Source of the DNA: Streptomyces albireticuli | GTDB lineage: Bacteria > Actinomycetota > Actinomycetes > Streptomycetales > Streptomycetaceae | DNA: 64,000 nt | Direction of reading: 5' to 3' | NCBI RefSeq assembly: GCF_002192455.1 | Contig: NZ_CP021744.1 | Location: 4,122,001-4,186,000 of the forward strand | In this document: piece by piece, positions 32,330 to 42,500 of the stretch | Layout of the letters: each line of letters opens with the position of its first letter | Position numbering within the stretch: the first letter of the stretch is position 1 | Position numbers and translations under genes: made by a program | Notes under the pieces: model-generated | What the model saw: the letters and a program-made list of their open reading frames with translations, nothing else | Database searches by the model: none | What the model was told of the DNA's origin: nothing

Positions 32330-33847
32330 GTGCCTCGTGGTGACGGACGACTCAACCACGACCTGCTCCCCGGTGAGAAGGGCCCCCAGGACGCTTGCGG
32401 CGTCTTCGGTGTCTGGGCTCCGGGTGAAGAGGTCGCCAAACTCACCTATTTCGGGCTGTATGCGCTGCAGCACCGTGGACAGGAGTCCGCGGGCATCGCG
32501 GTGAGCAACGGCTCCCAGATCCTCGTTTTCAAGGACATGGGACTGGTCTCCCAGGTCTTCGACGAAACCTCCCTGGGTTCCCTCCAGGGACACATCGCGG
32601 TCGGACACGCCCGCTACTCCACCACCGGAGCCTCGGTGTGGGAGAACGCCCAGCCGACCTTCAGGGCGACGGCCAACGGCTCGATCGCGCTCGGTCACAA
32701 CGGCAACCTGGTCAACACGGCCCAGCTCGCCGAGATGGTCGCGGCGCTCCCCCGGGAGAACGGCCGTGCCACCCAGGTCGCGGCGACCAACGACACCGAC
32801 CTGGTCACGGCCCTGCTGGCGGGCCAGACCGACGAGGACGGCAAGCCGCTGACGATCGAGGAAGCGGCCACCAAGGTCCTCCCGGACGTCCAGGGCGCCT
32901 TCTCCCTCGTCTTCATGGACGAACACACCCTCTACGCCGCCCGTGACCCGCAGGGCATCCGCCCGCTGGTCCTGGGGCGTCTGGAGCGCGGCTGGGTGGT
33001 GGCCTCCGAGACCGCCGCCCTGGACATCTGCGGCGCCTCCTTCGTACGCGAGGTGGAGCCCGGCGAGCTCGTCGCCATCGACGAGAACGGCCTGCGGACC
33101 TCCCGCTTCGCCGAGGCCCGGCCCAAGGGCTGTGTCTTCGAGTACGTCTACCTCGCGCGCCCCGACACCGACATCGCGGGCCGCAACGTCTACCTCTCCC
33201 GGGTGGAGATGGGCCGCCGGCTCGCCGCCGAGGCCCCGGTCGAGGCCGACCTGGTGATACCGACCCCGGAGTCCGGCACCCCCGCCGCCGTGGGCTACGC
33301 CGAGGCCAGCGGGATCCCGTACGGCACCGGTCTGGTCAAGAACTCCTACGTCGGCCGGACCTTCATCCAGCCGAGCCAGACCATCCGCCAGCTGGGCATC
33401 CGCCTCAAGCTCAACCCGCTGCGGGACGTCATCCAGGGCAAGCGCCTGGTCGTCGTGGACGACTCCATCGTCCGCGGCAACACCCAGCGGGCCCTGGTGC
33501 GGATGCTGCGCGAGGCCGGCGCGGCCGAGGTGCATGTCCGCATCTCGTCCCCGCCGGTGAAGTGGCCGTGCTTCTTCGGCATCGACTTCGCCACCCGCGC
33601 CGAGCTGATCGCCAACGGCATGTCGGTCGAGGAGATCGGCAAGTCGCTGGGCGCGGACTCCCTGGCGTACATCTCGCTCGACGGGATGATCGAGGCGACC
33701 ACGATCGCCAAGCCGAACCTGTGCCGCGCGTGCTTCGACGGGGAGTACCCCATGCCGCTCCCCGACCCCGAGCTCCTCGGCAAGCAGCTTCTGGAGACCG
33801 AGCTGGCCGGTGGCACGGACGCCGCCGACGCCCTCCGTCGCCCGTAA
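32330..33847 (+). CDS. purF: Amidophosphoribosyltransferase
   Basis: Commits PRPP and glutamine to purine synthesis by making 5-phosphoribosylamine. The 505-residue protein has a 22-residue propeptide before the nucleophile Cys23 (QDACGVFGVWAPG), the glutaminase motifs LQHRGQESAGIA and GHARYSTTG, and the PRPP loop VVVDDSIVRGNTQRALV. Four cysteines suitable for an iron-sulfur cluster are present (WPCFFGID, LCRACFDG). The start is GTG 32330, the point where family similarity begins (PRGDGRLNHDLLPGEKGPQ), although the frame is open upstream. It is followed by purM after 39 bases, so the two are likely cotranscribed. Confidence 0.97.
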   Translation: MPRGDGRLNHDLLPGEKGPQDACGVFGVWAPGEEVAKLTYFGLYALQHRGQESAGIAVSNGSQILVFKDMGLVSQVFDETSLGSLQGHIAVGHARYSTTGASVWENAQPTFRATANGSIALGHNGNLVNTAQLAEMVAALPRENGRATQVAATNDTDLVTALLAGQTDEDGKPLTIEEAATKVLPDVQGAFSLVFMDEHTLYAARDPQGIRPLVLGRLERGWVVASETAALDICGASFVREVEPGELVAIDENGLRTSRFAEARPKGCVFEYVYLARPDTDIAGRNVYLSRVEMGRRLAAEAPVEADLVIPTPESGTPAAVGYAEASGIPYGTGLVKNSYVGRTFIQPSQTIRQLGIRLKLNPLRDVIQGKRLVVVDDSIVRGNTQRALVRMLREAGAAEVHVRISSPPVKWPCFFGIDFATRAELIANGMSVEEIGKSLGADSLAYISLDGMIEATTIAKPNLCRACFDGEYPMPLPDPELLGKQLLETELAGGTDAADALRRP

Positions 33848-33886
33848 CGCCCCGTAGTACCGAACGACACGAAAGATCTCAAACAC

Positions 33887-34957
33887 ATGTCTGAGACCAC
33901 TGGTGCCAGCTACGCAAGCGCGGGCGTCGACATCGAGGCGGGCGACCGCGCCGTGGACCTGATGAAGGAGTGGGTGAAGAAGGCCACCCGCCCCGAGGTC
34001 GTCGGCGGGCTCGGCGGCTTCGCCGGCCTCTTCGACGCCAGTGCCCTCAAGCGGTACGAGCGCCCCCTCCTGGCCTCCGCCACCGACGGCGTCGGCACGA
34101 AGGTGGACATCGCCCGCCGCATGGGCGTCTACGACACGATCGGCCACGACCTCGTCGGCATGGTCGTCGACGACCTGGTCGTCTGCGGTGCCGAGCCGCT
34201 CTTCATGACCGACTACATCTGCGTCGGCAAGGTCTACCCGGAGCGGGTGGCCGCGATCGTCAAGGGCATCGCCGAGGGCTGTGTCCTCGCGGGCTGCGCG
34301 CTGGTCGGCGGCGAGACCGCCGAGCACCCCGGGCTGCTCGCCGCGGACGACTTCGACGTGGCCGGCGCCGGTACGGGCGTCGTCGAGGCCGACCGGGTGC
34401 TGGGCGCGGACCGCATCCGCGAGGGCGACGCGGTCATCGCGATGGCCTCGTCCGGACTTCACTCGAACGGGTACTCGCTGGTCCGCCATGTGCTCTTCGA
34501 CCGGGCCGGCTGGGAGCTGGACCGCGAGGTTCCGGAGTTCGGCCGGACGCTCGGCGAGGAGCTGCTGGAGCCCACCAAGATCTACTCGCTGGACTGCCTG
34601 GCGCTCACCCGGACGGCCGATGTGCACGCCTTCTCGCACATCACCGGCGGGGGACTGGCCAACAACCTGGCCCGGGTGATGCCGGCGGGCCTGCACGCGA
34701 CGGTCGACCGGTCGACGTGGACGCCGGGCCCGGTCTTCGACCTGGTCGGCCGGCTGGGCGGGGTCGAGCGCCCGGAGCTGGAGAAGACGCTCAACATGGG
34801 CGTCGGCATGATCGCGGTCGTACCGCAGGAGTCCGTGGACGTGGCCCTGGCGACCTTCGCGGACCGGGGCGTGGAGTCCTGGGTCGCGGGCGAGATCACC
34901 GAGCGCGGCGACCGCGCCGAGGCCGTGACGCTGACGGGTGACCACCACGCCGGCTGA
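33887..34957 (+). CDS. purM: Phosphoribosylformylglycinamidine cyclo-ligase
   Basis: AIR synthetase: ATP-dependent closure of FGAM to 5-aminoimidazole ribotide. The 356-residue protein has the family motifs ATDGVGTKVDIA (about residues 64-75), HDLVGMVVDDLVVCGAEPLFMTDY, GGETAEHPG and ITGGGLANNLARVMP. It follows purF on the same strand and is closed by a strong hairpin. Confidence 0.98.
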   Translation: MSETTGASYASAGVDIEAGDRAVDLMKEWVKKATRPEVVGGLGGFAGLFDASALKRYERPLLASATDGVGTKVDIARRMGVYDTIGHDLVGMVVDDLVVCGAEPLFMTDYICVGKVYPERVAAIVKGIAEGCVLAGCALVGGETAEHPGLLAADDFDVAGAGTGVVEADRVLGADRIREGDAVIAMASSGLHSNGYSLVRHVLFDRAGWELDREVPEFGRTLGEELLEPTKIYSLDCLALTRTADVHAFSHITGGGLANNLARVMPAGLHATVDRSTWTPGPVFDLVGRLGGVERPELEKTLNMGVGMIAVVPQESVDVALATFADRGVESWVAGEITERGDRAEAVTLTGDHHAG

Positions 34958-34978
34958 TTGCCTCCGGGCAGCACAGAA

Positions 34979-35007
34979 CCCGGTCCGAGGTAAGGCCTCG
35001 GACCGGG
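34979..35007. terminator. Terminator between purM and the DUF3073 gene
   Basis: Perfect 12-bp stem CCCGGTCCGAGG / CCTCGGACCGGG with a 5-base loop between convergent genes. Confidence 0.8.
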
Positions 35008-35025
35008 CCGGTGAGAGTTACAGCG

Positions 35026-35283
35026 TCAAGCGCGGCGACGATATGTCGAGGAGTGGTCGGGCGCTTGCTCGTCCTCGTCCTCATCGTTGTAACGATCCGC
35101 GTACTGAGCGTACGGATCGTCCTCCAGCTCATCGTCCTTTTCGAGCGGCTCGCTGTTCGGCGGCTGCTTCGTCGGCGATGCGCCCAGCTCATTGGCCAGA
35201 CGTGAGAGGTCGGTCCCGCCGCTGTTGTACTTCAGCTGGCGGGCGACCTTTGTCTGCTTGGCCTTGGCCCGGCCGCGCCCCAT
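35026..35283 (-). CDS. DUF3073 family protein
   Basis: An 85-residue actinobacterial protein. The basic N-terminus MGRGRAKAKQTKVARQLKY is the family signature; the C-terminal half is strongly acidic (EKDDELEDDPYAQYADRYND) and probably unstructured. Function is not known; the basic start suggests nucleic acid contact. Upstream (35284-35617) no gene is seen, only its promoter region. Confidence 0.9.
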   Translation of the reverse strand: MGRGRAKAKQTKVARQLKYNSGGTDLSRLANELGASPTKQPPNSEPLEKDDELEDDPYAQYADRYNDEDEDEQAPDHSSTYRRRA

Positions 35284-35617
35284 GGCTCGACCCCCTCAGT
35301 GACGGGGCTCGACGGCCCCAGAGTCTTGACACGCGTTCACGTTCATGAGTCAGAGCGGACCCTCGGGGAGGATCCGGCCTGTAGGGCTTCAACGGTACCT
35401 GCTTCCGCGGCCATACGGTACGTCGCCCGCATGACGTGCCACGCAGCACAACCCGAGGGGAGCCCCGTCCCCGCTGGTCAGCAGCGATTTTAACGTGTCT
35501 CGGGCGCCGACCCGCCGATGAGGTGGTGAGGGATCTCTCGCACTTCGGCCAGGGTGGCCCGTCTGTAGGGAACGCTGTGCGGGTACCGAGCGTGCGACCG
35601 GACCACCCTTCGTGAAC

Positions 35618-35649
35618 GGGCGCCGGCCACCCTCGGGTGACCGGCGCCC
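35618..35649. terminator. Terminator of vdh
   Basis: 15-bp stem GGGCGCCGGCCACCC / GGGTGACCGGCGCCC with one mismatch, just past the vdh stop. Confidence 0.7.
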
Positions 35650-35669
35650 GGCCGGTGGGGAGAGCTGGT

Positions 35670-36776
35670 TCAGCCGGTCAGCACACCGGCCCGCGCCTCC
35701 GCCATGCGCTGCTCGGCGAGCCGGTCCGCGGCGGCGGCCGGAGGGATCCCGTCCGCCTTCGCCCGATCGAATATGGCCAACGTCGTGTCGAAAATCTTGG
35801 TCGCCTTGGCCTTGGCGCGATCGAAGTCGAAACCGTGCAGCTCGTCGGCCACCTGGATCACTCCGCCGGCGTTCACCACGTAGTCCGGCGCGTAGAGGAT
35901 CCCGCGGTCGGCGAGGTCCTTCTCGACGCCCGGGTGGGCCAGCTGGTTGTTGGCCGCGCCGCAGACCACGGTGGCGGTGAGCGCCGCCACGGTGTCGTCG
36001 TCCAGCGCGCCGCCGAGGGCGCACGGGGCGTAGACGTCGAGCGGCGTGCGGACGAGCACATCGGCGTCGGTCACGGCGGTCACCCGGGGGTGCCGGGCGA
36101 TGATCCGCTCGACGGCCTCCGCGCGCACGTCGGTGATCACGACCTCCGCGCCGTCCTCGATCAGGTGCTCGACCAGGTGGTGGCCGACCTTCCCGACGCC
36201 CGCGACGCCGACCCGGCGCCCGCGCAGCGTCGGCTCGCCCCATTGGGTCCGCGCGGCGGCCCGCATGCCCTGGAACACCCCGAAGGCCGTGAGGACGGAG
36301 GAGTCGCCCGCGCCGCCGTTCTCGGGGGAGCGGCCGGTGGTCCAGGGGTTCTCCCGGGCGACCACGTCCATGTCCTGCACGTACGTGCCGACGTCGCACG
36401 CGGTGACGTAGCGCCCGCCGAGGGAGGCGACGAACCGTCCGTAGGCCAGCAGCAGTTGTTCGGTCTTGATCTCATCGGGGTTCCCGATGATCACAGCCTT
36501 GCCGCCGCCGTGGTCGAGCCCCGCCAGCGCGTTCTTGTACGACATGCCGCGGGAGAGGTTGAGCGCGTCCAGGACCGCGGCCTCGTCCGAGGCGTAGGGG
36601 TAGAAGCGGGTGCCGCCGAGGGCGGGGCCCAGGGCGGTGGAGTGGAGGGCGATCACGGCCTTGAGGCCGCTCTCCCGGTCCTGGCAGAGCACGACCTGCT
36701 CATGACCGCCCTGGTCGGACCGGAACAATGTGTGCAGCACGCCGTCAGCTTCATCGGTGGGACGTACGTCAGTCAC
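35670..36776 (-). CDS. vdh: Valine (branched-chain amino acid) dehydrogenase
   Basis: NAD-dependent oxidative deamination of valine and related amino acids, feeding acyl-CoA precursors for polyketides. The 368-residue protein has the Glu/Leu/Phe/Val dehydrogenase motifs GPALGGTRFYPY, SYKNALAGLDHGGGKAVI with the substrate and catalytic Lys residues, and the Rossmann loop GVAGVGKVGHH. The start is GTG 36776 with GGAG 9 bases upstream; the longer open frame behind it is not supported. It is divergent from the hypothetical gene at 36978. Confidence 0.93.
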   Translation of the reverse strand: MTDVRPTDEADGVLHTLFRSDQGGHEQVVLCQDRESGLKAVIALHSTALGPALGGTRFYPYASDEAAVLDALNLSRGMSYKNALAGLDHGGGKAVIIGNPDEIKTEQLLLAYGRFVASLGGRYVTACDVGTYVQDMDVVARENPWTTGRSPENGGAGDSSVLTAFGVFQGMRAAARTQWGEPTLRGRRVGVAGVGKVGHHLVEHLIEDGAEVVITDVRAEAVERIIARHPRVTAVTDADVLVRTPLDVYAPCALGGALDDDTVAALTATVVCGAANNQLAHPGVEKDLADRGILYAPDYVVNAGGVIQVADELHGFDFDRAKAKATKIFDTTLAIFDRAKADGIPPAAAADRLAEQRMAEARAGVLTG

Positions 36777-36977
36777 TGTGGTGACTCCATATGTCGCGGA
36801 GGTCGCCCTCCGGGGGTGGTGGAGGGCCGGTTGGCACGAGGGTAAGACCTGCCGGCCCGGGGGGCCGGTCCCGTGCCGAGGATCACTCTCCCGAGGTGCC
36901 GCGCCATGGGACGATTTGGACAGTACGGGGAGGGCTCGGCAACTCCCTGGAGTGTCCTCCGGTTTGAGGGAGCGAGT

Positions 36978-37823
36978 GTGGGATCGGCGTCGTCGGTGAC
37001 TGTCCCGTACGCGGCATATCTGCGGGTCTATGAACCTCTGGGCGCATTCCCGGAACCGGAACGCGGCCACTGGGAGCGGTACGCCCGGCGCGAGAACCTC
37101 CCGGGGGTGCAGGACGAGCTCCGTCGCTCGCTCGCGGACCTGCTGCCCACCCCGCCGGTGCCGGTGCCGGTGCACGAGAGCGGTGACGCCTTCGTGGCGC
37201 TCCTCGACGGCGTCCTGTGCGTCTGTCCCTGGCGGACCCGGCTGCGGGGCTGGCTCGCGCTGGAGGAGCTCGCCGAGAGCCTGCCCACCCCGGTGCTGGA
37301 CGCGGCGCTGCCGCCGGTGGTCCGCCGCCAGGCCGAGGCGGACTACGAGCACTGGCTGGAGCGCAATCCCGACGCCCGGCCGTGGATCCGCACGGCGACC
37401 TGGCAGGTGCCGCTGCGCTGGTTCGTCCTCTTCGCCGACGAGGAGCGCGAGTACGGCAAGGGCGACGGCCCCCGCAAGGAACTGGTGCTGCGCTACCGCA
37501 CGCCCATGGTCGAGGCCCGGCGCCGGGTGGCCCGCGGCCTGCGCACGCTCAAGGACGCGATCGACGAGGGGCCGCTGATCGACGGCCTGGTGGACGTGGG
37601 GCGCTGGCTGGAGGAGTTCCATCCGCGCTCCCTGGTCGAGCTGGACTACGGCGGCCTGGTGCATATGGTGCCGGAGGCGGACCTCGCGGATGACCACTCC
37701 GCGGGTGACACGGCCGAGGGGCTGGCGGCGCTGCGCGCGGGGGACGGCGCGCGGGCGGGCGAGGCGTACGAGCGGCTGACGGAGCGTTGGAGCGCAGTGC
37801 GGAACCGCCAGTACGCGAACTGA
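36978..37823 (+). CDS. Conserved hypothetical protein
   Basis: A 281-residue soluble protein from GTG 36978 (GAGGGAG upstream). It is rich in Arg, Glu and Trp, with helical stretches such as RRQAEADYEHWLERNPDARPW and YRTPMVEARRRVARGLRTLK. PEPERGHWERYARRENLPG is the most conserved-looking part. No catalytic or membrane motif is recognised. Strong GC3 bias supports a real gene. It lies between vdh and bldC. Function unknown. Confidence 0.78.
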   Translation: MGSASSVTVPYAAYLRVYEPLGAFPEPERGHWERYARRENLPGVQDELRRSLADLLPTPPVPVPVHESGDAFVALLDGVLCVCPWRTRLRGWLALEELAESLPTPVLDAALPPVVRRQAEADYEHWLERNPDARPWIRTATWQVPLRWFVLFADEEREYGKGDGPRKELVLRYRTPMVEARRRVARGLRTLKDAIDEGPLIDGLVDVGRWLEEFHPRSLVELDYGGLVHMVPEADLADDHSAGDTAEGLAALRAGDGARAGEAYERLTERWSAVRNRQYAN

Positions 37824-37878
37824 AGTCCCATAACGGTGTTCGGAGAGGTTCCCGAGGGCTCCTGTGGCGCCGGTGACA

Positions 37879-37998
37879 GGACCTAGGTCCCGATCCGGGC
37901 CAATGAGGCAACCGTGACCTAACGCACTTACGTTAGGTCTTGCGCCCATCGCCCAGCCTCGTGGCAAAATAGGACAAGGAGTCCGGGAAGGACTCCTT
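37879..37998. promoter_or_regulatory. Cluster of palindromes upstream of bldC
   Basis: Three symmetric elements: GGACCTAGGTCC (37879-37890), GACCTAACG-N6-CGTTAGGTC (37916-37939) and AAGGAGTCC-N5-GGACTCCTT (37976-37998). The first two share GACCTA. One may terminate the upstream gene; the others look like operators. The remaining 326 bases up to bldC hold several GTGAC/GTCAC words and no gene. Confidence 0.5.
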
Positions 37999-38324
37999 CC
38001 GTCCAACTTCGGGTGGATAGATCGGTATTGCACTCCTTGACGGGTCTGGTGACCCCTGATCCCGCTGTGACTGATCGTCACGGTGGCGTGACTGTCCGCT
38101 ATGGCATGGTCCATCGGCTTCCGTCGAGGTTGAACACCTGAGAGGGCAATTCCATCGGTTTGGCCGACGTGGCTGGACGGATGGTGTAGTTGTAGTGCCG
38201 AGGACAAGCCGTTCGTCCTATAACCGACTCGGCCCGCGTCCGCCATTTCGGGCAACGTGGGTCAAGGTGCAGAATTTAGAGGAAAGAACCGACTCCATGT
38301 CTGGTTCTCCCGAGGAGGCCGCTC

Positions 38325-38531
38325 ATGACCGCTCGCACCCCTGATGCCGAGCCGCTGCTGACCCCGGCTGAGGTTGCCACGATGTTCCGCGTGGACCCGA
38401 AGACGGTCACCCGCTGGGCCAAGGCAGGCAAGCTCACGTCCATCCGCACGCTCGGAGGACACCGCCGTTACCGCGAAGCGGAGGTCCGCGCCCTGCTGGC
38501 GGGCATTCCGCAGCAGCGCAGCGAGGCCTGA
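38325..38531 (+). CDS. bldC: Developmental regulator BldC (MerR-like)
   Basis: A 68-residue DNA-binding protein that holds back entry into development in Streptomyces. The sequence matches BldC as known: LLTPAEVATMFRVDPKTVTRWAKAGKL forms the winged helix-turn-helix and TLGGHRRYREAEVRALL the wing and following helix. It has no effector domain. It binds head-to-tail on AT-rich direct repeats. ATG 38325 follows GAGGAGG. A textbook intrinsic terminator lies downstream. Confidence 0.98.
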   Translation: MTARTPDAEPLLTPAEVATMFRVDPKTVTRWAKAGKLTSIRTLGGHRRYREAEVRALLAGIPQQRSEA

Positions 38532-38667
38532 ACAACAGCCTGACGCACTGCCGGGCACTTTCCGGGGCCCCCAACCCGGACGGACGCCCGAACAAGCTTC
38601 ACCTGCTTCACACGACCGGGGACCCTGCCCCAACAGGTTCCCTGCCCACCGACTTGGGCCGGTCGTC

Positions 38668-38706
38668 GATCGCGCTGGACTCCGCCGGGTCCAGCGCGAT
38701 CTTTTT
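38668..38706 (+). terminator. Intrinsic terminator downstream of bldC
   Basis: Perfect 13-bp stem GATCGCGCTGGAC / GTCCAGCGCGATC, 8-base loop, then TTTTT. It is one of the few terminators in the window with a U-run. Confidence 0.9.
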
Positions 38707-38799
38707 ATGCCCGGCCGGCCTCCGCCGGATCCCCGCCGAGCGCTCCCCCGGCGCCCCGACGGGTCGGCGCCGGAGCCCCGCCGAACCCTTTCGGGTGGA

Positions 38800-38847
38800 G
38801 TGCAATTGCACATATTAAATTGACCCGTTGTAGGGAGGGGGTAAGTT
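38800..38847 (+). promoter_or_regulatory. AT-rich island: palindrome plus strong promoter with no gene
   Basis: GTGCAATTGCAC (12-bp palindrome, 38800-38811), then TTGACC, 16 bases and TAAGTT. A promoter here would fire rightward into 38850-39000, where only a poorly coding frame and the antisense of the next gene are found. Confidence 0.45.
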
Positions 38848-39001
38848 CCATCACTCTGGAAACTCTTTCGGTGACTCCCATCACAGCGCAACCCGCTTGT
38901 CACTCACCGTGTCGGTGCGGTAATGAAGCGCGCGGTGTCCGGAGCGCGGGAGTCCGGCCTCCAGCCTGTCACCCGACTGCCGCCGCGACGCCCGCCGTTG
39001 G

Positions 39002-39268
39002 TCACCCGGTGCGGGGACTTTCGTCCCGGGCCGGCCCGGTCGCGGGGGCGGCCCCGGGTCCGGGCACGGGGGTCCCGTCGGGGACCTTCTCCTGATGACT
39101 TCCCGCCGCCTCCTGGGCGAGCCGCAGCAGCCGGTGGCACACCGCGCAGTGTCGGGTCAGATGGCGGTAGCCCGAGGCGGCCGAGAGGTGGGCGCGCAGG
39201 AGCGCCCTCGTCTCATGCCGGATGCTCTCGGTCCGCTTCGGCTCGGTCGTGCGGGTGGTCGTCGTCAT
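39002..39268 (-). CDS. Small DUF6274-type protein
   Basis: An 88-residue protein from ATG 39268. The core SIRHETRALLRAHLSAASGYRHLTRHCAVCHRLLRLAQE contains an HC-x2-CH cluster that could bind a metal. The C-terminal third is Pro/Gly-rich. It resembles the short streptomycete DUF6274 family as I remember it. Function unknown; the overlapping plus-strand frames are shadows. Confidence 0.7.
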   Translation of the reverse strand: MTTTTRTTEPKRTESIRHETRALLRAHLSAASGYRHLTRHCAVCHRLLRLAQEAAGSHQEKVPDGTPVPGPGAAPATGPARDESPRTG

Positions 39269-39331
39269 GGAGCGCAGCACCTCCACTGTCTGGGTACCCC
39301 TGGCACGTGTCCCAGTCAAGGTCGGATGCAA

Positions 39332-39367
39332 GAAGGCCCGGATCCCTCGAAAGGGATCCGGGCCTTC
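39332..39367 (-). terminator. Terminator of tRNA-Asp
   Basis: Perfect 16-bp stem beginning GAAGGCCCGGATCCCT with a 4-base loop, 9 bases past the tRNA 3' end on the minus strand. Confidence 0.85.
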
Positions 39368-39375
39368 AAACAATG

Positions 39376-39450
39376 CGGTCCTGACGGGATTTGAACCCGC
39401 GGCCTCCACCTTGACAGGGTGGCGAGCACTCCAAACTGCTCCACAGGACC
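39376..39450 (-). tRNA. tRNA-Asp (GTC), copy 1
   Basis: 75-base cloverleaf: acceptor GGTCCTG/CAGGACC with G73, anticodon loop CTGTCAA, canonical T arm CGGG-TTCAAAT-CCCG. Identical to the copy at 43732. Confidence 0.96.
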
Positions 39451-39556
39451 TTGCTTCGCTTTCCCGCTCTCGCGGTGCTGCGAAACAGACTCTACAGCAG
39501 GTCAGGGGGTGCAGTCGAACCCGATCCGGACCCGCACCGGAACGGACCCGGACGAG

Positions 39557-42500
39557 CTACGGGGCCAGCTGGTCGATCGCCTTCACGATCCGCTTGTCCG
39601 ACACCGGGTGCGCCGTGCCGAGGGCGTGCGCGAAGTAGCTGACCCGCAGCTCCTCGATCATCCAGCGGATGTCCAGGGCCTCCTGGGGCACCGGACGCCC
39701 CTTGGGGAACTGCTCCAGCAGCCAGGCGTGCTCGTCCCGCATCTCCTTGACCTTCGCCATCCGGGCCCGGTCGCGGTCCACGTTGGACGGCAGCTGCGTC
39801 AGCCGCCGGTCGACGGCCACCAGATAGCGCAGCACGTCCGGCAGCCTGCGGACGCCGTGCGCGGTGACGAACCCCGGGCCGACGAGCTCGGTCAGCTGCT
39901 CCCGGACGTCCGCGACGGACGGCACCAGCGGCAGCGACGTGGACAGCGGCGGACTCTTCAGCCGGCGCTCGCACGACTGCCAGGCGGCCAGCACCTCCTG
40001 CACCTTGCGGATGGTGTCCAGCGTCGCGTCGACGATGTCGGCCCGCACGGCGTCGAACAGCTTGCGGAAGGACTCCTCGTCCCACGCCGGGCCGCCGCGC
40101 GCCGCGATCAGCTTGTCGGCCGCGGCCGCGACGCAGTCGTCGAAGAGCGCCGGGATGGAGCCGTGCGGATTCGCCGACAGGGCGAGCTTCTGCTGATTGC
40201 TGAGCTTGTCCTGGGCGAATTTCGCGGGGTTGGAGGGGAGGTTGAGCAGGATGAGGCGGCGGGTGCCCCGCCACATCGCCTGCCGCTGCTCCGCCTCGGT
40301 GTCGAAGAGCCGCACGGCCACCGAGGCGCCCTCGTCCACCAGCGCCGGGTACGCCTTGACGGGCTGCCCCGCCCGCCGGGTCTCGAAGGTGCGCGGCAGC
40401 GTCCCGATGGTCCACCGGGTGAGCCCCGAGCGCTGCTCCGGGCCGCGCGGGCCGCCGCTCTCGCCCGCGGCCTCCGACGCCTGCTCGAAGGCCTTGGTGA
40501 TCGCGGCCTGCGTCTTCGGTTTGAGCCGCAGCCGCAGCGCCTCCAGGTCCTTGTCCTCGGCGATCTTCCGCTTGCGCTCGTCGACGATCCGGAAAGTGAT
40601 CTTCAGGTGGTCGGGGACCTTGGCGAGGTCGAAGTCCTCCGGCTCCATCCGGACGCCCACCATCCGCTGGAGCTCACGGGTCAGCGTGGTGGCGAGCGGC
40701 TCCTGGAGCGGCACGGCCCGGTCCAGGAACGCCTTGGCGTAGTTCGGCGCCGGGACGTAGTTCCGGCGGATCGGCTTGGGCAGCGAGCGGATCAGCTCCG
40801 TCACCAGGTCCTCGCGCAGCCCCGGGATCTGCCAGTCGAAGCCCTCGGCGGAGACCTGGTTGAGCACCTGGAGCGGGATGTGGACGGTCACGCCGTCCGC
40901 GTCCGCGCCCGGCTCGAACTGATACGTCACCCGGAACTTCAGCCGGCCCTGCCGCCAGGAATCCGGGTAGTCGTCCTTGGTGACCGCCTCGGCGTTCTCG
41001 TTGATGAGCATGGAGTGCTCGAAATTGAGCAGCTCCGGCTCTTCCCGCCGCTTGTGCTTCCACCACGAGTCGAAGTGCGCCCCCGACACCACATGGTCCG
41101 GCAGCCGCTGGTCGTAGAAGTCGAAGAGCGTCTCGTCGTCCACCAGGATGTCGCGGCGGCGGGCCCGGTGCTCCAGCTCCTCCACCTCGCCGAGCAGCTT
41201 GCGGTTGTCGTGGAAGAACTCGTGGTGCGTCCGCCAGTCGCCCTCGACCAGGGCGTTGCGGATGAACAGCTCACGGCTGGTCTCCGGGTCGATCCGCCCG
41301 TAATTGACCTTCCGCTGGGCCACGATCGGTACGCCGTAGAGCGTCACCCGCTCGTACGCCATCACGGCCGCCTGCTTCTGCTCCCAGTGCGGCTCGCTGT
41401 AATTGCGCTTCACCAGGTGCTGGGCGAGCGGCTCGATCCACTCCGGCTCGACCTTGGCGTTGACCCGCGCCCACAGCCGCGACGTCTCCACCAGCTCCGC
41501 CGACATCACCCAGCGCGGCTGCTTGCGGAACAGCGCCGAACCGGGGAAGACCGCGAATTTCGCGCTGCGGGCACCGAGATACTCGTTCTTCTCGGTGTCC
41601 TTCAGGCCGATGTGCGAGAGCAGGCCGGACAGCAGCGACTGGTGCACCCGGTCCTCGGGGGCGTCGTCCTCCGAGAGGTGGACGCCCATCTGCTTGGCGA
41701 CCGTACGCAGCTGGGAGTAGATGTCCTGCCACTCGCGTATCCGCAGATAGTTCAGGAACTCCGACTTGCACATGCGCCGGAAGGCCGACGACGACAGCGC
41801 CTTCTGCTGCTCGCGCACATAGCGCCAGAGGTTGAGGAAGGCGAGGAAATCGCTCGTCTCGTCCTTGAACCGGGCGTGCTGCTGATCGGCTTGCGCCTGC
41901 TTCTCCGAGGGCCGCTCGCGCGGGTCCTGGATGGAGAGCGCGGAGGCGATCACCATCACCTCGCGGACACAGCCGTTCCGGTCGGCCTCCAGGACCATAC
42001 GGGCCAGCCGGGGGTCCACCGGCAGCTGGGCGAGCTTGCGGCCCAGCTGAGTGAGCCGCTTTTTCGGGTCCTTCTGCTGCGGGTCCAGCGCCCCCAGCTC
42101 GACCAGCAGGTCGACGCCGTCCTTGATGTTGCGGCGGTCCGGCGGGTCGATGAAGGGGAACTTCTCGATGTCGCCGAGCCCGGCCGCGGTCATCTGGAGG
42201 ATGACGGACGCCAGATTCGTCCGGAGGATCTCCGCGTCCGTGAATTCCGGCCGGGCGAGGAAATCGTCCTCGGAGTACAGCCGGATGCAGATGCCGTCGC
42301 TCGTACGGCCGCAGCGGCCCTTGCGCTGATTGGCGCTGGCCTGCGAGACCGCCTCGATCGGCAGCCGCTGGACCTTGGTGCGGTGGCTGTAGCGGGAGAT
42401 CCGGGCGAAGCCGGGGTCGATCACATAGCGGATGCCCGGCACGGTCAGGGACGTCTCCGCGACGTTCGTCGCGAGGACGACACGGCGGCCCGTGTGCCGC

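Noticed and set aside
38923..39384. 153-codon plus-strand frame after bldC
   Set aside because: Arg/Ser/Pro-rich translation, antisense to the DUF6274-type gene, with no ribosome-binding site.
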